Shown one piece after another: positions 36,200 to 47,501 of a stretch of DNA of 64,000 nt. Position 1 is the stretch's first letter. Every line of letters starts with the position of its first letter. The position numbers were made by a program, and so were the translations under genes. This stretch comes from Triglochin maritima. Lineage: Eukaryota; Streptophyta; Magnoliopsida; Alismatales; Juncaginaceae. The DNA lies in assembly GCA_963682175.1 (NCBI GenBank), contig OY821770.1, positions 16,274,501 through 16,338,500 on the forward strand, written 5' to 3'. The notes below the pieces were generated by a model, which was not told the origin of the DNA, made no database searches, and was given only the letters and a program-made list of their open reading frames with translations.

Positions 36200-38202
36200 T
36201 TCCTCTCCTTAATGCGTCCGAAAATCCTAAGGGCCAACGTCTAATTGATTTTATTAAGACTCTTTTATTAAGTAGTTTTTGGGCAAAGGAAAGGGTGATT
36301 AAATCCCCCACCTCATCTCCTATAGGTGACTGCCCCTAAGTGTTTTTAATACCTTAATCTAACAAACAACACAACAAACAAACACTCACCTCACTCTTGT
36401 TCCAATGCAATTCCTACTAACTAATGCGTGCTTTCTAATGAATGATGAGTGAAAGATATTACGTACCTTACGCCAGCAGTGTACGACAGAAATCGTAAAA
36501 TTTATAATAAATACGATGAATGCAAATCCTATATGATGAATGACTTAGCAAATATTGTCTAATCTTTTGCTTTAGGTTATTAAAGGCCAAGTTACTTAAC
36601 GGGGTCAATGAGTTATTATCATAATATTGAAAATTCAAAAAAGCAAGGCAATAACATTTTAAATATTAAAAGCAAGTATTAAGAATAATTACTTGGATTG
36701 ACAGAAAAATATTTTAAACACAAAATATCATGTTAAGCACAAAGAAAGAGCATCTACCTCTAAATGGAGATCAAAATGAACATATAATTTAAAGATATTT
36801 TGTGTTCAAATTTTCATACCCAATTCAAATTTGTCAATTCATACTTTCTATTTTCATACCCAATTTATCAAGATCACCACATTCGTATTGATTCAATTTG
36901 TCAATCCTTTGTTTTTTTCCAAATTTTCGTACCCAATTCATACTTTCTATGCTCATTTTTTCTTTCAAACCTAAAGCTAAATAAAAATGAGACAAATTAA
37001 ATACCCAATCACCTAAAAGTTTATGAACCAATACCCAAAATGATCGAACGACAAACTTTACCGCTAAAATCATCCTCACAATCATCTAACAATACATGCA
37101 TAGAGCTAACCATCCAAAAAGGATACATACACAAGATCAGGGCTTCGAGACCATACTAAATTACCATCATCAGTTCTTATATATGCAACAAGTTAGTTAA
37201 CTACCATTAATCACTATCACTACCATACTACGAGGAACATTAACAGTATGAGCACGAACCAGAGGAGGAGGAGGTCGTGCGGTGACGACGGTCGCGGAGG
37301 AGGGTGCGGTGACGATGGTCGCGGCGGGCTACGGAGACAGTGCAGAGGGACGGAGAAGGGGAGGAGAGCACAAGGGACGTCGCTGCAGTGGCGGAGACTG
37401 TGTAAATCGGTCGGAGATTGGTCGTGGAGGAGAGTTCGGTCGCGGGACGGCTAGGGTTTGGGTGGGTTTTCATCTGAAATGAATGACAGAAAACGTGTCT
37501 GTTCCTTTTCTTTAAGACCTATAGACGTCGGATATTATAAATGTCCGACGTCTATACCCCGACGTCTATATCCAGGGATTATAGACGTTGTCCATTTATA
37601 ACATCCGACGTCTATAGGTCGACGTCTATACCTTATAGACGTCGGCTGCACAGGGTATTCTAATATCCGACGTCTATTTGTCGACGTCTATATCCCATAG
37701 ACGTCGGATAAACTCGGTAATACAATAGCCGACGTCTATATTACACATAGACGTCGATCGTAGTAACAATCGACGTCTATGTTATGCTCTCCCTCCTAGA
37801 CGTCGGCTGTTGTAACGGCTGACGTCTATTGGTCGACAAGTAAAGTCTATTCTGCACTAGTGATATATAGATATTACGTGGATGAAATAAGGAAACAATA
37901 ATAAGAAAGTTCTATCAACTATTTAAATATTTCATAATATCTAATATTCTAACAAATGTCAACCCATAAAGTTTATTAAGATTTTACGATGAATGAAAAT
38001 AATTTTTTGAATGTGTAGATTTGTATATGGCTACTACATAGGAAAATTTTCAAGCAATTTTTGATGTTTGTATTTTTCATATTTGAATAGTGTGTGTATT
38101 AGAAATGTGTATTCATATCCTTGAAATATATACATAATTTGTGTTCGGATCAAGATCTATATTGATTCATTTGATTTGAAAATTTTACATGTTCCTAATT
38201 TA

Positions 38203-38762
38203 AACATGTATAGGAAAAAATATTATATTAATTCAGCAGATATCCATACATATATTTATATCCGATCCAAAATATGCATATCCGTATCCACCAAAATTTA
38301 AATTTTCATATCGGTATCCATATCCGCTAAAATATGAAAATTCATATATGTACCATATCCATAAAATGATACCCTTAAAAAAAGAATATGGATAGGGATT
38401 ATCTTAGAGTAATTTGTAACAGTTTGCACCCATAAAAGTTACAAACAAAGGATGCTATTTAGAAATATAAATACATATCGATGTGAATATTACCCCATAC
38501 ATGAACGTAGACATGTGGTTGCTTCAGAAAATAATTAGGTGACTCATCAGTTTATAGATATTTTATAACGAAGTAACATCTGTTTAAACTATAACCAATA
38601 TTAATTTGTATATCACCCAACGTCTTCAACCAAACCTTGACCATCACAACGTTTGCGTTGATATGTGTCTCCAACGCATTGAGGATGGCTTCCTGGGGTT
38701 TCCCATCAGTCATTTAAAAGCCCATACTGTTGCTCGTCTACATTAACAATCAGATTCACTGT
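38203..38762 (+). repeat. Copy 1 of the triplicated bHLH upstream segment
   Basis: Shares AATTAGGTGACTCATC, the AACGTCTTCAA block and GCGTTGATATG with copies 2 (39408-43480) and 3 (43540-47471). Truncated on the right. The flanks 37955-38202 and 38763-39081 hold no gene. Confidence 0.7.
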
Positions 38763-39081
38763 TGCAAAACGGTAGTATTAGGATGGTGTACAGTACTGAT
38801 GGATGTAAAGTAAACGTAATGAATTTATATTTTGAGTAATTATGATTGACACAAGAATTGAATTATTGATTATATTTTAGATTATCATGAAATCATGTTC
38901 TAGGAAAAAAATCGATTTTTTTTAAATTCCAAAATAAACCTGCATTCAAACTATTTACCACACTAGACCCGCTGCCACCACTTGGTGATACATGGCAGCG
39001 ACGGATCTTGTTTTTATTGTGTACAGAACTCGTATGAGACGTCAAGTTCTTTAGAAATTTTTTGTAAGAGTTCTATAATTC

Positions 39082-39247
39082 GTCCAGTCAGTCCAGAATC
39101 GTGTCCAGAATAAGTTTGTCCAGAATCGTATCTAGAATGAGTCAGTCCAGAATCATGTCCAGAATGAGTCAAAAAGAATCGTGTCCAAAATGAGTCAGTC
39201 CAGAATCGATTATGGACACGATTCTGGACTGACTCATTCTAGATACC
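39082..39247. repeat. Minisatellite ending in a perfect hairpin
   Basis: Several direct copies of a TGAGTCAGTCCAGAATC-containing unit are followed by one inverted copy. 39189-39208 and 39219-39238 are perfectly complementary over 20 bases around a 10-base loop. Confidence 0.9.
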
Positions 39248-39407
39248 ATATAAAATGAGTGTATATCATGGTAATTGACATAAGATTTCACCTTTTAAAT
39301 TGGATAAAATAACTTTTAACTATATTAGTTTAGAAATGTAACAAATTTTACGTGTACTAGTAAATTTTTAAGTTAAAAGGGATCATGAAAAGGTCACTAA
39401 TTTAAAC

Positions 39408-42400
39408 ATGTGTAGGAAAAAATATTATATTAATCCTGCCGATACACCCTATCAGTGACCAAAATATGGATATCCATATCCACCAAAATTTAAATTTTCA
39501 TATCCATATCCATATCCACCAAAATTTGAAAAATTCATATATGTATCGTATCCGTAAAATGATAACCATATTCCTAAAAAAAGAATACGGAGAAGGATTA
39601 TCTGTGAATCACTAGTGCAAAATTAGCTTTACTCGTCGCCACATATACGTAGGCCGTTATAACAGCCGACGTCTAGTAGGGAGATGACCGAATAGACGTC
39701 GGCCGTTACTATGGACGACGTCTATATGGTCCTATAGACGTCGTCTATTTCAATACGGAGTTTAACCGACGTCTATAGGGTATAGACGTCGGTTATTAAA
39801 ATACCTTCTTAATCCGACGTCTATAGGGTATAGAGGTCGACCCATAGACGTCAGATGGTATAGACGGCCAACGTCTATACTCAATGCATATAGACGTCGA
39901 GGTATAGATGTCGGATATCTATAACATCCGACGTCTATATGTCTTAAAGAAATCGAACAGACGCGTTTCTGCCATTCATCTCAAACGAAAACCCACCCAA
40001 ACCATAGCCGTCCCGTGACTGAACTCTCCTCCGCGTCCGATCTCCGACCGATCTGCACCGTCTCCGGCATCGCAGCGACGTCCCTTGTGCTCTCCTTCCC
40101 TTCTCCGTCCCTCTGCACAGTCTCCGTAGCCTCCGCGACCACCGTCACCGCACCATCCTCCGCGACCGCTGTCACCGCAGCCACGACCTCCTCCTCCTCT
40201 GGTTCGTGCTCATACTGTTTTTGTAGTTGTGTATTTAGTTTTTTTGATTTGGTGTAGTTGTGGGTGTAGTTGTTGGCACGACCACCGGCACCGCACCTCC
40301 TCTTCGACGTCGGCAGCAACTTTCCCCTCCTCTGGTTCGTGTTTCACAACCTGTAGAAAAATTAACTTCAAGTGAAGCCAAAAGGAAATCTACTAGATTG
40401 TTTGATTAGGTTCTCATATTTGATATGTTTAGATTGTGGTGTTTGGATTTGGATTTTAGATTGTGGTGTTTGGATTTGGATTGTTTAGTTGGTTGTGGAG
40501 ATTGTGAATTTTGGATTTGTTTGGTTGAGGAGAATTGAGTGTGATTGTGTGAGTGTTTAATTCATTTTTTAATATGTTATTGCTATATGTTATGATGATG
40601 GATGCGGCCTTTATTAATGAGATATCATTTGATTTCATTCGTTCATTGGATTGATTTGTTTTGGATTGAGTTGAGTTGGGTTGATTGGATGATTTAAATG
40701 AGTATATATGAGTTTGATTGGTTTGGTTTGATATCTTAGGTCTTCAGCTGGGTTGGTTGGATTATTTAAGTAACGATGGAGAGTTGTTTGGGATGCATTA
40801 TTAAATAAATTTGAATGTAAATAAACTAACGTTCTTCATGGATCTCATTCATGTGTATTTCAACATGAGTAGATTTGTAATGTGAATGTGATGTAGTGGA
40901 GAAATACATGATGTGAATGTGAGTGGATATACATTTTTCTTGTTAATTCCAGGATTTTAAGAATTTTACATATAAAATTTTAGGGGAGGTTCTGCCAAAA
41001 TTTCAATAAAATTTTATTTTCAAGTTTAATAACATGATATTTTGTGTTTAAAATATTTTTTTGTCAATCCAAGTAATTATTTTTAATACTTGCTTTTAAT
41101 ATTTAAAATGTTTATTGCCTTGCTTTTTTGAATTTTCAATATTATGATAATAACTCATTGACCCCCTTAAGTAACTTGGCATTTAACAACCCAAAACAAA
41201 AGATTAGATAATATTTGCTAAGTCATTCATCATATAAGATTTGCATTCATCGTATTTATTATACATTTTACGATTTCTGTCGTAGATTGCTGGCGTAAGG
41301 TACGTAATATCTTTCACTCATCATTCATTAAAAAACACGCATTAGTTAGTAGGAATTGCATTGGAACAAGAGTGAGGTGAGTGTAATGTAGATCATTATT
41401 CAATTGTATAGTTGTAGTTTCAATATTTAGTTATTAACATTCACACTTGTAGTTTTTTGATAGGTCTTCCCAAAAAGTAGTGATCCTTTCTCGCAACAGG
41501 AGTTCGATGAAACTCGCGACCGATGGGCGCGTTATTTTATCAGAAACATGATGACGAACTAAGAGGTTCTCCTGTCACTAACATTTTTTTTGTAATTTAG
41601 TTAACAAGTGAACTTGTATTACAAACTTACAAATTATGCCTTAATATAATCGCCTTAATTTTAGAATGAATTAATTGCAAGTGTGTTGAATGTCAATTGT
41701 GTATGGTTGTATGTTTGTGTTTGTGCATGTATGGTTGTATGTTTGTGTTTGTGTAAGTTGACAAATGTGTGTTTGTGCTTGTATGTACATATGGATGAAA
41801 GTGTGAGCATCTGTGAACGAATTAGGTGCAGGATGTATGTACACGAATACGATGACTAAAAACAAGTTTGCAGAATGCTATTTTTTGTCCAGGTTTAGGA
41901 ATATACGTTGGATATGTATACTAGCCGACGTCCATTCCTCTGAAGAAAAGAATAAACAACAGTTTTATTTATAATCCGACGTCTATTCTTTAAGAATATA
42001 CGTCGTCTGTAAGTTCACCGACGTCTATACCAAAATAATAGACGTCGGTTAGATAGAAAGGCTGACGTCTATCCTTAAAGAATAGACGTCGATCGTATAT
42101 AGAACCCGACGTCTATTCTTAAAGAATAGGCGTCGGATATTTGACATCCGACGTCTATGTATAGATGACGCACGCATAGACGTCGGATCTGGGAGTGCTT
42201 ATATCCGACGTATATACTCCCGTACATCTGACGTATATTCCCTTTTCTGTAGTAGTGAATAGTCTGCATCTGTTTGCACTCAGTATCCGACGTATATCAC
42301 ACATGAATGTTGAGGTGATAATGCGATTGCCTAATAAAACAATTAGGTGACTCATCTGTTTATAGATATTTAATAACAGAAGTAACATCAGCTAATTGGT

Positions 42401-43480
42401 GGCAGGAAATAAAAATGAGAGTGACTCTTTAAAACCAATATTAATTTGTATATCACTCAACGTCTTCAAGCAAACCTTGACCATCACCACATTTGCCTTG
42501 ATATGCATCTCCAACGCAACGAGGATGACCTCCTAGGATTTTCCATAATGTCATTTAAAAGCGCGTACTGTTGATAAAAAGGTCTAAAATTAACAATCAG
42601 ATTGATGTTGACGGGCCGATTCCAATCGTGTCAAAAACCTTCAATTTATCGACGAAACAGAATTGTAATCTACAATTTGGTAGGTGACTGTGTTGAAATG
42701 TGTGTGTTCAACACAAAAACAATTGAATATGTACCAAGCAACCCAAGATGTTATATATAACTCAGGAAAATGTCCATAGATTATTCAATGTGAGACGATT
42801 TTGTAGTAGTCTGAACTTCTATAACTTCAGAAGTCTGTTCTGCGCTAGTTTAGTTTAGAAGCAATATCTCAACGTACATATCGATTTTCCGTTGTAGGGC
42901 TTACATGGCGCACATAGATGGAAGTACCATAACTCAAATAAACTAACTGTAGATAGCTCAGCCGAGAAATCTCCTGTCTTTGGATAGATAGCTAAGATGA
43001 GGGATTGAATATCACCGATCTCAATTGGATGTTTGGAATGTTTGAGATTCAAAATGACTTGGGTAGTAGAGTGGATAAAATCGAAAAAAATAAAATAAAA
43101 AAATAAATGAAGCAACATGTACCCTGATTCCTTTCCATTTATCTTACTCACACAGAATTAGAGCACGAGCTTGCAACTCCAGATGGAGTCAACAGCTTTG
43201 CTATATGTATTTCATGAACACAAATCCTGCCTCTAGACAAGGATAACGCCAAAGATCAAACAACAGTTTTTGTTTGTTTGTTTCCTAGCACTAAACACAA
43301 AGTGGATACCCCTCGACTCAAATGGTATCTTATGCAAGTAATAGTGAACTTCCCTCAACTATATATATTAGTGGGGTTTCTTTGTTTAATTTTTGAATTA
43401 TATACTATCTGTCTTCACTTATTGTAATATATTCACGAAGTGTTGTAACAACAAATAAGTGACTAGAAGCGACATCGTCG
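39408..43480 (+). repeat. Copy 2 of the triplicated bHLH upstream segment
   Basis: 39408-39609 plus 42258-43480, interrupted by CACTA B. It resembles copy 3 through to the position just before the bHLH start, but the coding part is absent. It retains uninterrupted sequence at the sites where copy 3 has a fold-back element and a solo LTR. Confidence 0.8.
39610..42257 (+). mobile_element. CACTA element B, complete ends
   Basis: Left end CACTAGTGCAAAATTAGC, right end (inverted) CACTACTACAGAAAAGG, flanked by AAT at 39607-39609 and 42258-42260. Copy 3 at about 43630 shows the unoccupied site (GAATAGTCTG). It is 2648 bp, in the opposite orientation to A. It keeps both subterminal arrays and the last Ulp1-like exon near 41464-41560, but lacks the catalytic exons. 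Non-autonomous. Confidence 0.92.
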
Positions 43481-44272
43481 ATGTTATTATCCTAAATGAC
43501 TTTGCTGGTAATTACGAGTACTGAGTTTATATTTGTATCCATATCTGCCAAAATTTGAAAATTTATGTGTGTATCATATCCGTAAAATGATACCCATATT
43601 CCCTAAAAAAGATACGAATATGGACTATCTGAGAATAGTCTGTATCCATTAGCACCCATAAGAATTACAATATATACAAAGGATGCTATTAAACAATATA
43701 AATACATATGAATGAGAATTTTACACCACACATGAATGTAGAGGACAATGCAATTGCCTAATGGAATAATTAGGTGACTCATCCGTTTATAGATATTTTA
43801 TAACAGAAGTAACATGAGCTAACTGGTGGCGAGAAATAAAAATGAGAGTGTCACTCAACGTCTTCAATTAAACCATGGCCATCACCGCATTTGCGTTGAT
43901 ATGTATCTCCAACGCACTGAGGATGACCTCATAGGATTTTCCGTAACGTCATTTAAAAGCGCATACTGTTGTTTAAAAGGTCTAAAATTAACAATCAGAT
44001 TAATGTTGACGGGCCGATTCCAATCGTGTCAAAAAGCATCAATTTATCGACTAAACAGAATTGTAGTCTACAATTTGGTAGCCGACTGTGTTGAAAGGTG
44101 TGTGGGTGTTCAACGCAAAAACAATTGAATATGTGCCAACGCAAAAACAATTGAAAATGTCCATAGATTATTCAATGTGAGACGATTTTCTAGTAGTCTG
44201 AACTTCTATAACTTCGTAAGTCTGTTTTGCGCTAGATTAGAAGGAAAATTTCAACATATCGATTTTCCATTG

Positions 44273-44888
44273 GGATTTTTGTTTGAGTGCACCTCCAAAA
44301 GTTGTTTATTAGGTCTTTGCATTCGTGTATTTTTTAATGTTCCAAAACGTCAACAAATTAAACTAATTATTTGGGTGCACCTCCTTCTAACATTGTTAAC
44401 GGATTTCGTGATACCGTTAGTTGCCCCTGTTAAATTCAAATCCAAACGGTCAACCGAAAGCCAAACGGTCGACCAAAAACCAAATTGACTCCTAATTTGA
44501 GTCGACCGATTCTAAATATGTTACTTGACACCTAATTAAACACTAATTCAAGCTCTAATATATCTAGAAAACTTGGACGACTCGAATTGTGAGTTAACTT
44601 GGTTTTCGGTCGACCATTTGGATTCAAACTTAATTGGCGTCTAATTAGGTGTCAAGTAGCCTATTTAGACTCGATCGTCTCAAATTGGGAGTCAATTTGA
44701 TTTTTGGTCCACCGTTTGAATTCGAATTTAACAGCGGCAACTAACGGTGTCACGAAATCTGTTAACTATGTTTGAGGGGGGTGTACCCAAGCAATTAGTT
44801 TGATTTGTGGGCGTTTTGAAGCAATAAAAAAAATACACAAGTGCAAAGACCTAATAAACGACTTTTGGAGGTGCCCAAGCAAAAACCA
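44273..44888. mobile_element. Fold-back (MULE-like) element
   Basis: The two halves are inverted copies of each other over nearly 290 bp per arm (left GGATTTTTGTTTGAGTGCAC; right, inverted, TGGTTTTTGCTTGGGCAC). TTTTCCATTG occurs on both sides (44263-44272, 44889-44898), a 9-10-bp target duplication of the Mutator type. The paralogous segment at about 42888 has the single empty site. No coding capacity. CGGTCGACC-type words occur in both arms. Confidence 0.85.
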
Positions 44889-45311
44889 TTTTCCATTGTA
44901 GGGCATACTGGCACAAGTAGATGGAAATTCCATAACTCAAAGAAATTAATGGTTAATGCCCTTTCAAGGATTTCTTTGGACATACTAACTGGAGATAGCA
45001 AGTTGAGAAAGTTTTGTCTTGAGATAGATAGTTAAGACGAGAGATTGAATATCAGCAATCTCATTTGGATGCTTGGGATATTGAAGAATCAAAATAAGTT
45101 GGGTAGTAGAGTAGATAAAATCAAAAAAATGAAAATGAAAATAAATGAAGCGACATGTACCCTGATTCCTTTCCATTTATCTTGTTCGCACAGAATTTGT
45201 AATAACCTTAATCTAAACACCTTAATTAACCTAAACTAAATCTACTTAACCTTAATTAAGCTTGAATAGTGAAGCATGAGGTGGAAGGATTGGATAAGAT
45301 TTGGATTTTGC

Positions 45312-45318
45312 TATAAAT
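45312..45318 (+). promoter_or_regulatory. LTR TATA box
   Basis: CTATAAATAG 115 bp into the solo LTR. Transcription from it would start near 45345 and read through the hairpin array into the bHLH gene side. Confidence 0.65.
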
Positions 45319-45600
45319 AGAGATGTTAGGTTAAGAAAAACATTTTTCTCATTGCTTGGTTTCTTCAGAGAGTGAGAGAAGTGATTTTGGAGGAGAAGAA
45401 GAAGGAAAGAAGGAGAAGGAGAGGAAGTGAAGGAGAAGAGTTGGGTTGAGTTTGCCAAAGTTTGGGAGGCTTCCACAAACGTCAATAAGGTATGCCAAAT
45501 CTTCATTATAACTCACATAAGCTTTGTGAGTGTTGGGGATCGACGTTGGTGTCGAATTCCCCGTCGGATTGCAACCTATTCAGAGGTTGAAGACGACGAT

Positions 45601-46233
45601 CGGTCGACTAGTGCCTGTGGGCAGTCGACCGATGCTATTATTATATTGATTTGCACCCGCAAACGGTCGAACGATGTCTGAGGACGGTCGACCGTTATGC
45701 CAGATTCGTGCGGGAAAAAAAGTTTAATGCTGTTATCAGTCGAACGGGTCCACTTAGCCGGTCGACCGAAACAATGAGAATAGGTCGGTTGGTGATTTTG
45801 ACTTATTAAACGGTCGAACATCCTTAACCTGGTTCGACTATTCGATGCTAAGTCGGTTGGGAGCTTTGACCATCAAAACGGTCGACCGCTCTTTAACTTT
45901 CGGTCGACCGACGGAGCATTTTAATTAAGAAGTAGAGTGCATGTGATGTTTCGGTCGAACTGTATCTCAGTTCCGGTTGACCGAATATTACTTAGGAAAA
46001 ATGCTGAAATCCCTGTTATCGGTTGAACGGACCCTTGGTTCGACCGGTCGGATATATAAATATTATAAATATTGTATAGCGTAGACCATCCAAACGGTCG
46101 ACTGCTAGATGACTTTTGTTCGACCGATGGGTCGGTAATTCGGTTGGAGTGGTTCGACCGATACACTTGTTTGTACAGTACAGAGTACTGTGCGGAGGAC
46201 CGGTCGACCGGTGTGCTTGTAGCGGTCGACCGA
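45601..46233. repeat. Periodic array of CGGTCGACCG inverted pairs
   Basis: Nine pairs start near 45601, 45664, 45737, 45811, 45879, 45952, 46020, 46094 and 46200, with a single motif near 46150. Arms are about 9-10 bases and spacers about 8-13. The intervals are mostly 63-74 bp. Some pairs differ from the consensus in both arms yet remain complementary. Confidence 0.9.
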
Positions 46234-46980
46234 TCTGCCGCAGGTTGGTGGATTTATCCACACGCGACCCGTCGAGTATAGGTCGACTACTGGCTCCGAG
46301 GCGACGGTCGATTACCGGCCTTGAGAGCGACGGATTTCACCTTCGACGAGGGTGTATTATTGTTGGCCTCTCATGTCGAGCGGGGTGTGAGAGATGAGTG
46401 TGGTAAACCTTGGGCTGTTTGCTGGGGTTTGTCAGTAGGCCGAGGATGTTCCGGCAGGGTGCGCGTTTGGCGGCTTTTGGGGGAGCAGCGACTGTCGTCT
46501 GGCCCGAGTTGTGCATTCGGCGGGCTGACTCGCTCCTGGGGTGGCGGCGTAGTGTCAGGGTTCCTTTCTGCGGCTCTTGGGGAGCAGTGGTGCCGACTGA
46601 CCCTTGTGAGGCAGCGGTGGACTGACTTGACCCTCGTGGTGGCATGAGTGGTTCAGTACCGCGGAGGCGGAGATGGGTATTATTGTGGACCCGAGGCGGA
46701 TGATCATGTGCATTGCATTGCATTGTCTTTAATTTCATTTTGTATTTTAGGAGGTTTGGTATACGGGGTTCCTTCAGGGAACTCAGACATGTTTCAATTG
46801 TTTGCATTTCAGGTAGTGAGCAACATTAGAGTCAAGGTGGTGACCGAGGAGGGTGCCCCCGGGATCTGATCCTGTCTTCTTTTTGTATCTTTTGTTGAGG
46901 TAGTGATTATATGTATATTCCTTTCTGCTGTAATCACAGTTGACTCATATGTATATTTTGACTTCCACGTGGATCTATAT

Positions 46981-46984
<4 letters not shown>

Positions 46985-47021
<37 letters not shown>
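46985..47021. repeat. TA microsatellite in the solo LTR
   Basis: About 18 TA units. Confidence 0.95.
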
Positions 47022-47024
<3 letters not shown>

Positions 47025-47501
47025 TTTGACTTGTCGTTTCGTGACGTGTCCTGTGTTGACCGTTGACGGTCTTAATTATTGTTTAAATTTTCCGCTGTTT
47101 CGGGGACGTTACAGAATTAGAGCACGAGTCTGCAACTCCAGATAGGCAACAACTTCGCTATATATATGTCATGAACACAAATCCTGCCTCTAGACAAGGT
47201 AACGCCAAAGATCAAACAACAGTTTGTGCTTTTCCTTCTTCACTCTCTTGTATTGTTTTTGTTTGTTTGTTTCCTGGCACTAAACACAAAGTGGATACGC
47301 ATCACTCCCTACTAAGATCTATAAAAAGTGGGTGTCCCTCGGCTGCAGATTCATAACCCCTTGACTCCAACGATATATTATTCAATTTATAGTTAACTCC
47401 GCTCAACTGTATTAGTGGATTTGTTTTGTTTTGTTTAGTTGTTGAATTATATACTATCTTTCATTACTTAGGTGTTTATATGTGATGTAATTGTTCAGGA
47501 G

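Larger units (their letters stand above)
34047..37862 (-). mobile_element. CACTA element A, complete ends
   Basis: Left end CACTACTACAGAAAAGGG, right end (inverted) CACTAGTGCAGAATAGAC, flanked by ATA at 34044-34046 and 37863-37865. This fits the 3-bp CACTA target duplication. Subterminal arrays of ATAGACGTCGG and its complement fill 34070-34400 and 37515-37850. The 3816-bp element carries Ulp1-like protease exons and no TNP2 transposase, so it must depend on a transposase supplied elsewhere. Confidence 0.9.
33987..37954 (-). repeat. Short copia 5' LTR split by CACTA element A
   Basis: 33987-34046 plus 37866-37954 form one LTR of about 149 bp with TG...CA ends, adjoining the primer-binding site. 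CACTA element A sits within it, flanked by ATA on both sides. Confidence 0.75.
45198..47113 (+). mobile_element. Gypsy-type solo LTR
   Basis: A 1916-bp LTR starting TGTAATAACC and ending GGGGACGTTACA, flanked by a perfect GAATT duplication (45193-45197, 47114-47118). The paralogous segment near 43157 has the empty site (CAGAATTAGAGC). A TATA box lies at 45312. No internal coding region, so the element was removed by LTR-LTR recombination. The end resembles those of the other gypsy LTRs here. Confidence 0.92.
43540..47471 (+). repeat. Copy 3 of the upstream segment, next to the bHLH gene
   Basis: 43540-44262, 44899-45197 and 47114-47471 once formed one stretch, now broken by a fold-back element and a solo LTR. 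It leads directly into the bHLH gene and so includes its promoter. Confidence 0.8.

Noticed and set aside
34047..42257. One large CACTA element spanning both outer CACTACTACAG ends
   Set aside because: The outer flanks do not match (ATA against AAT). Each outer end pairs instead with an inner CACTAGTGCA end, giving two elements with perfect duplications.
45601..46233. CRISPR array
   Set aside because: Regular spacing and short repeats look superficially similar, but this is plant nuclear LTR sequence. The repeats are only about 10 bases, come in pairs and are degenerate.
46337..46807. Open frame of 156 codons (-) in the solo LTR
   Set aside because: Lies within a non-coding LTR, has no known motif, and GC-rich composition makes long chance frames likely.
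47472..47501. Earlier start of the bHLH protein at 47472
   Set aside because: That position is GTG, and the stretch has a possible splice acceptor (TTGTTCAG) just before the ATG at 47502.
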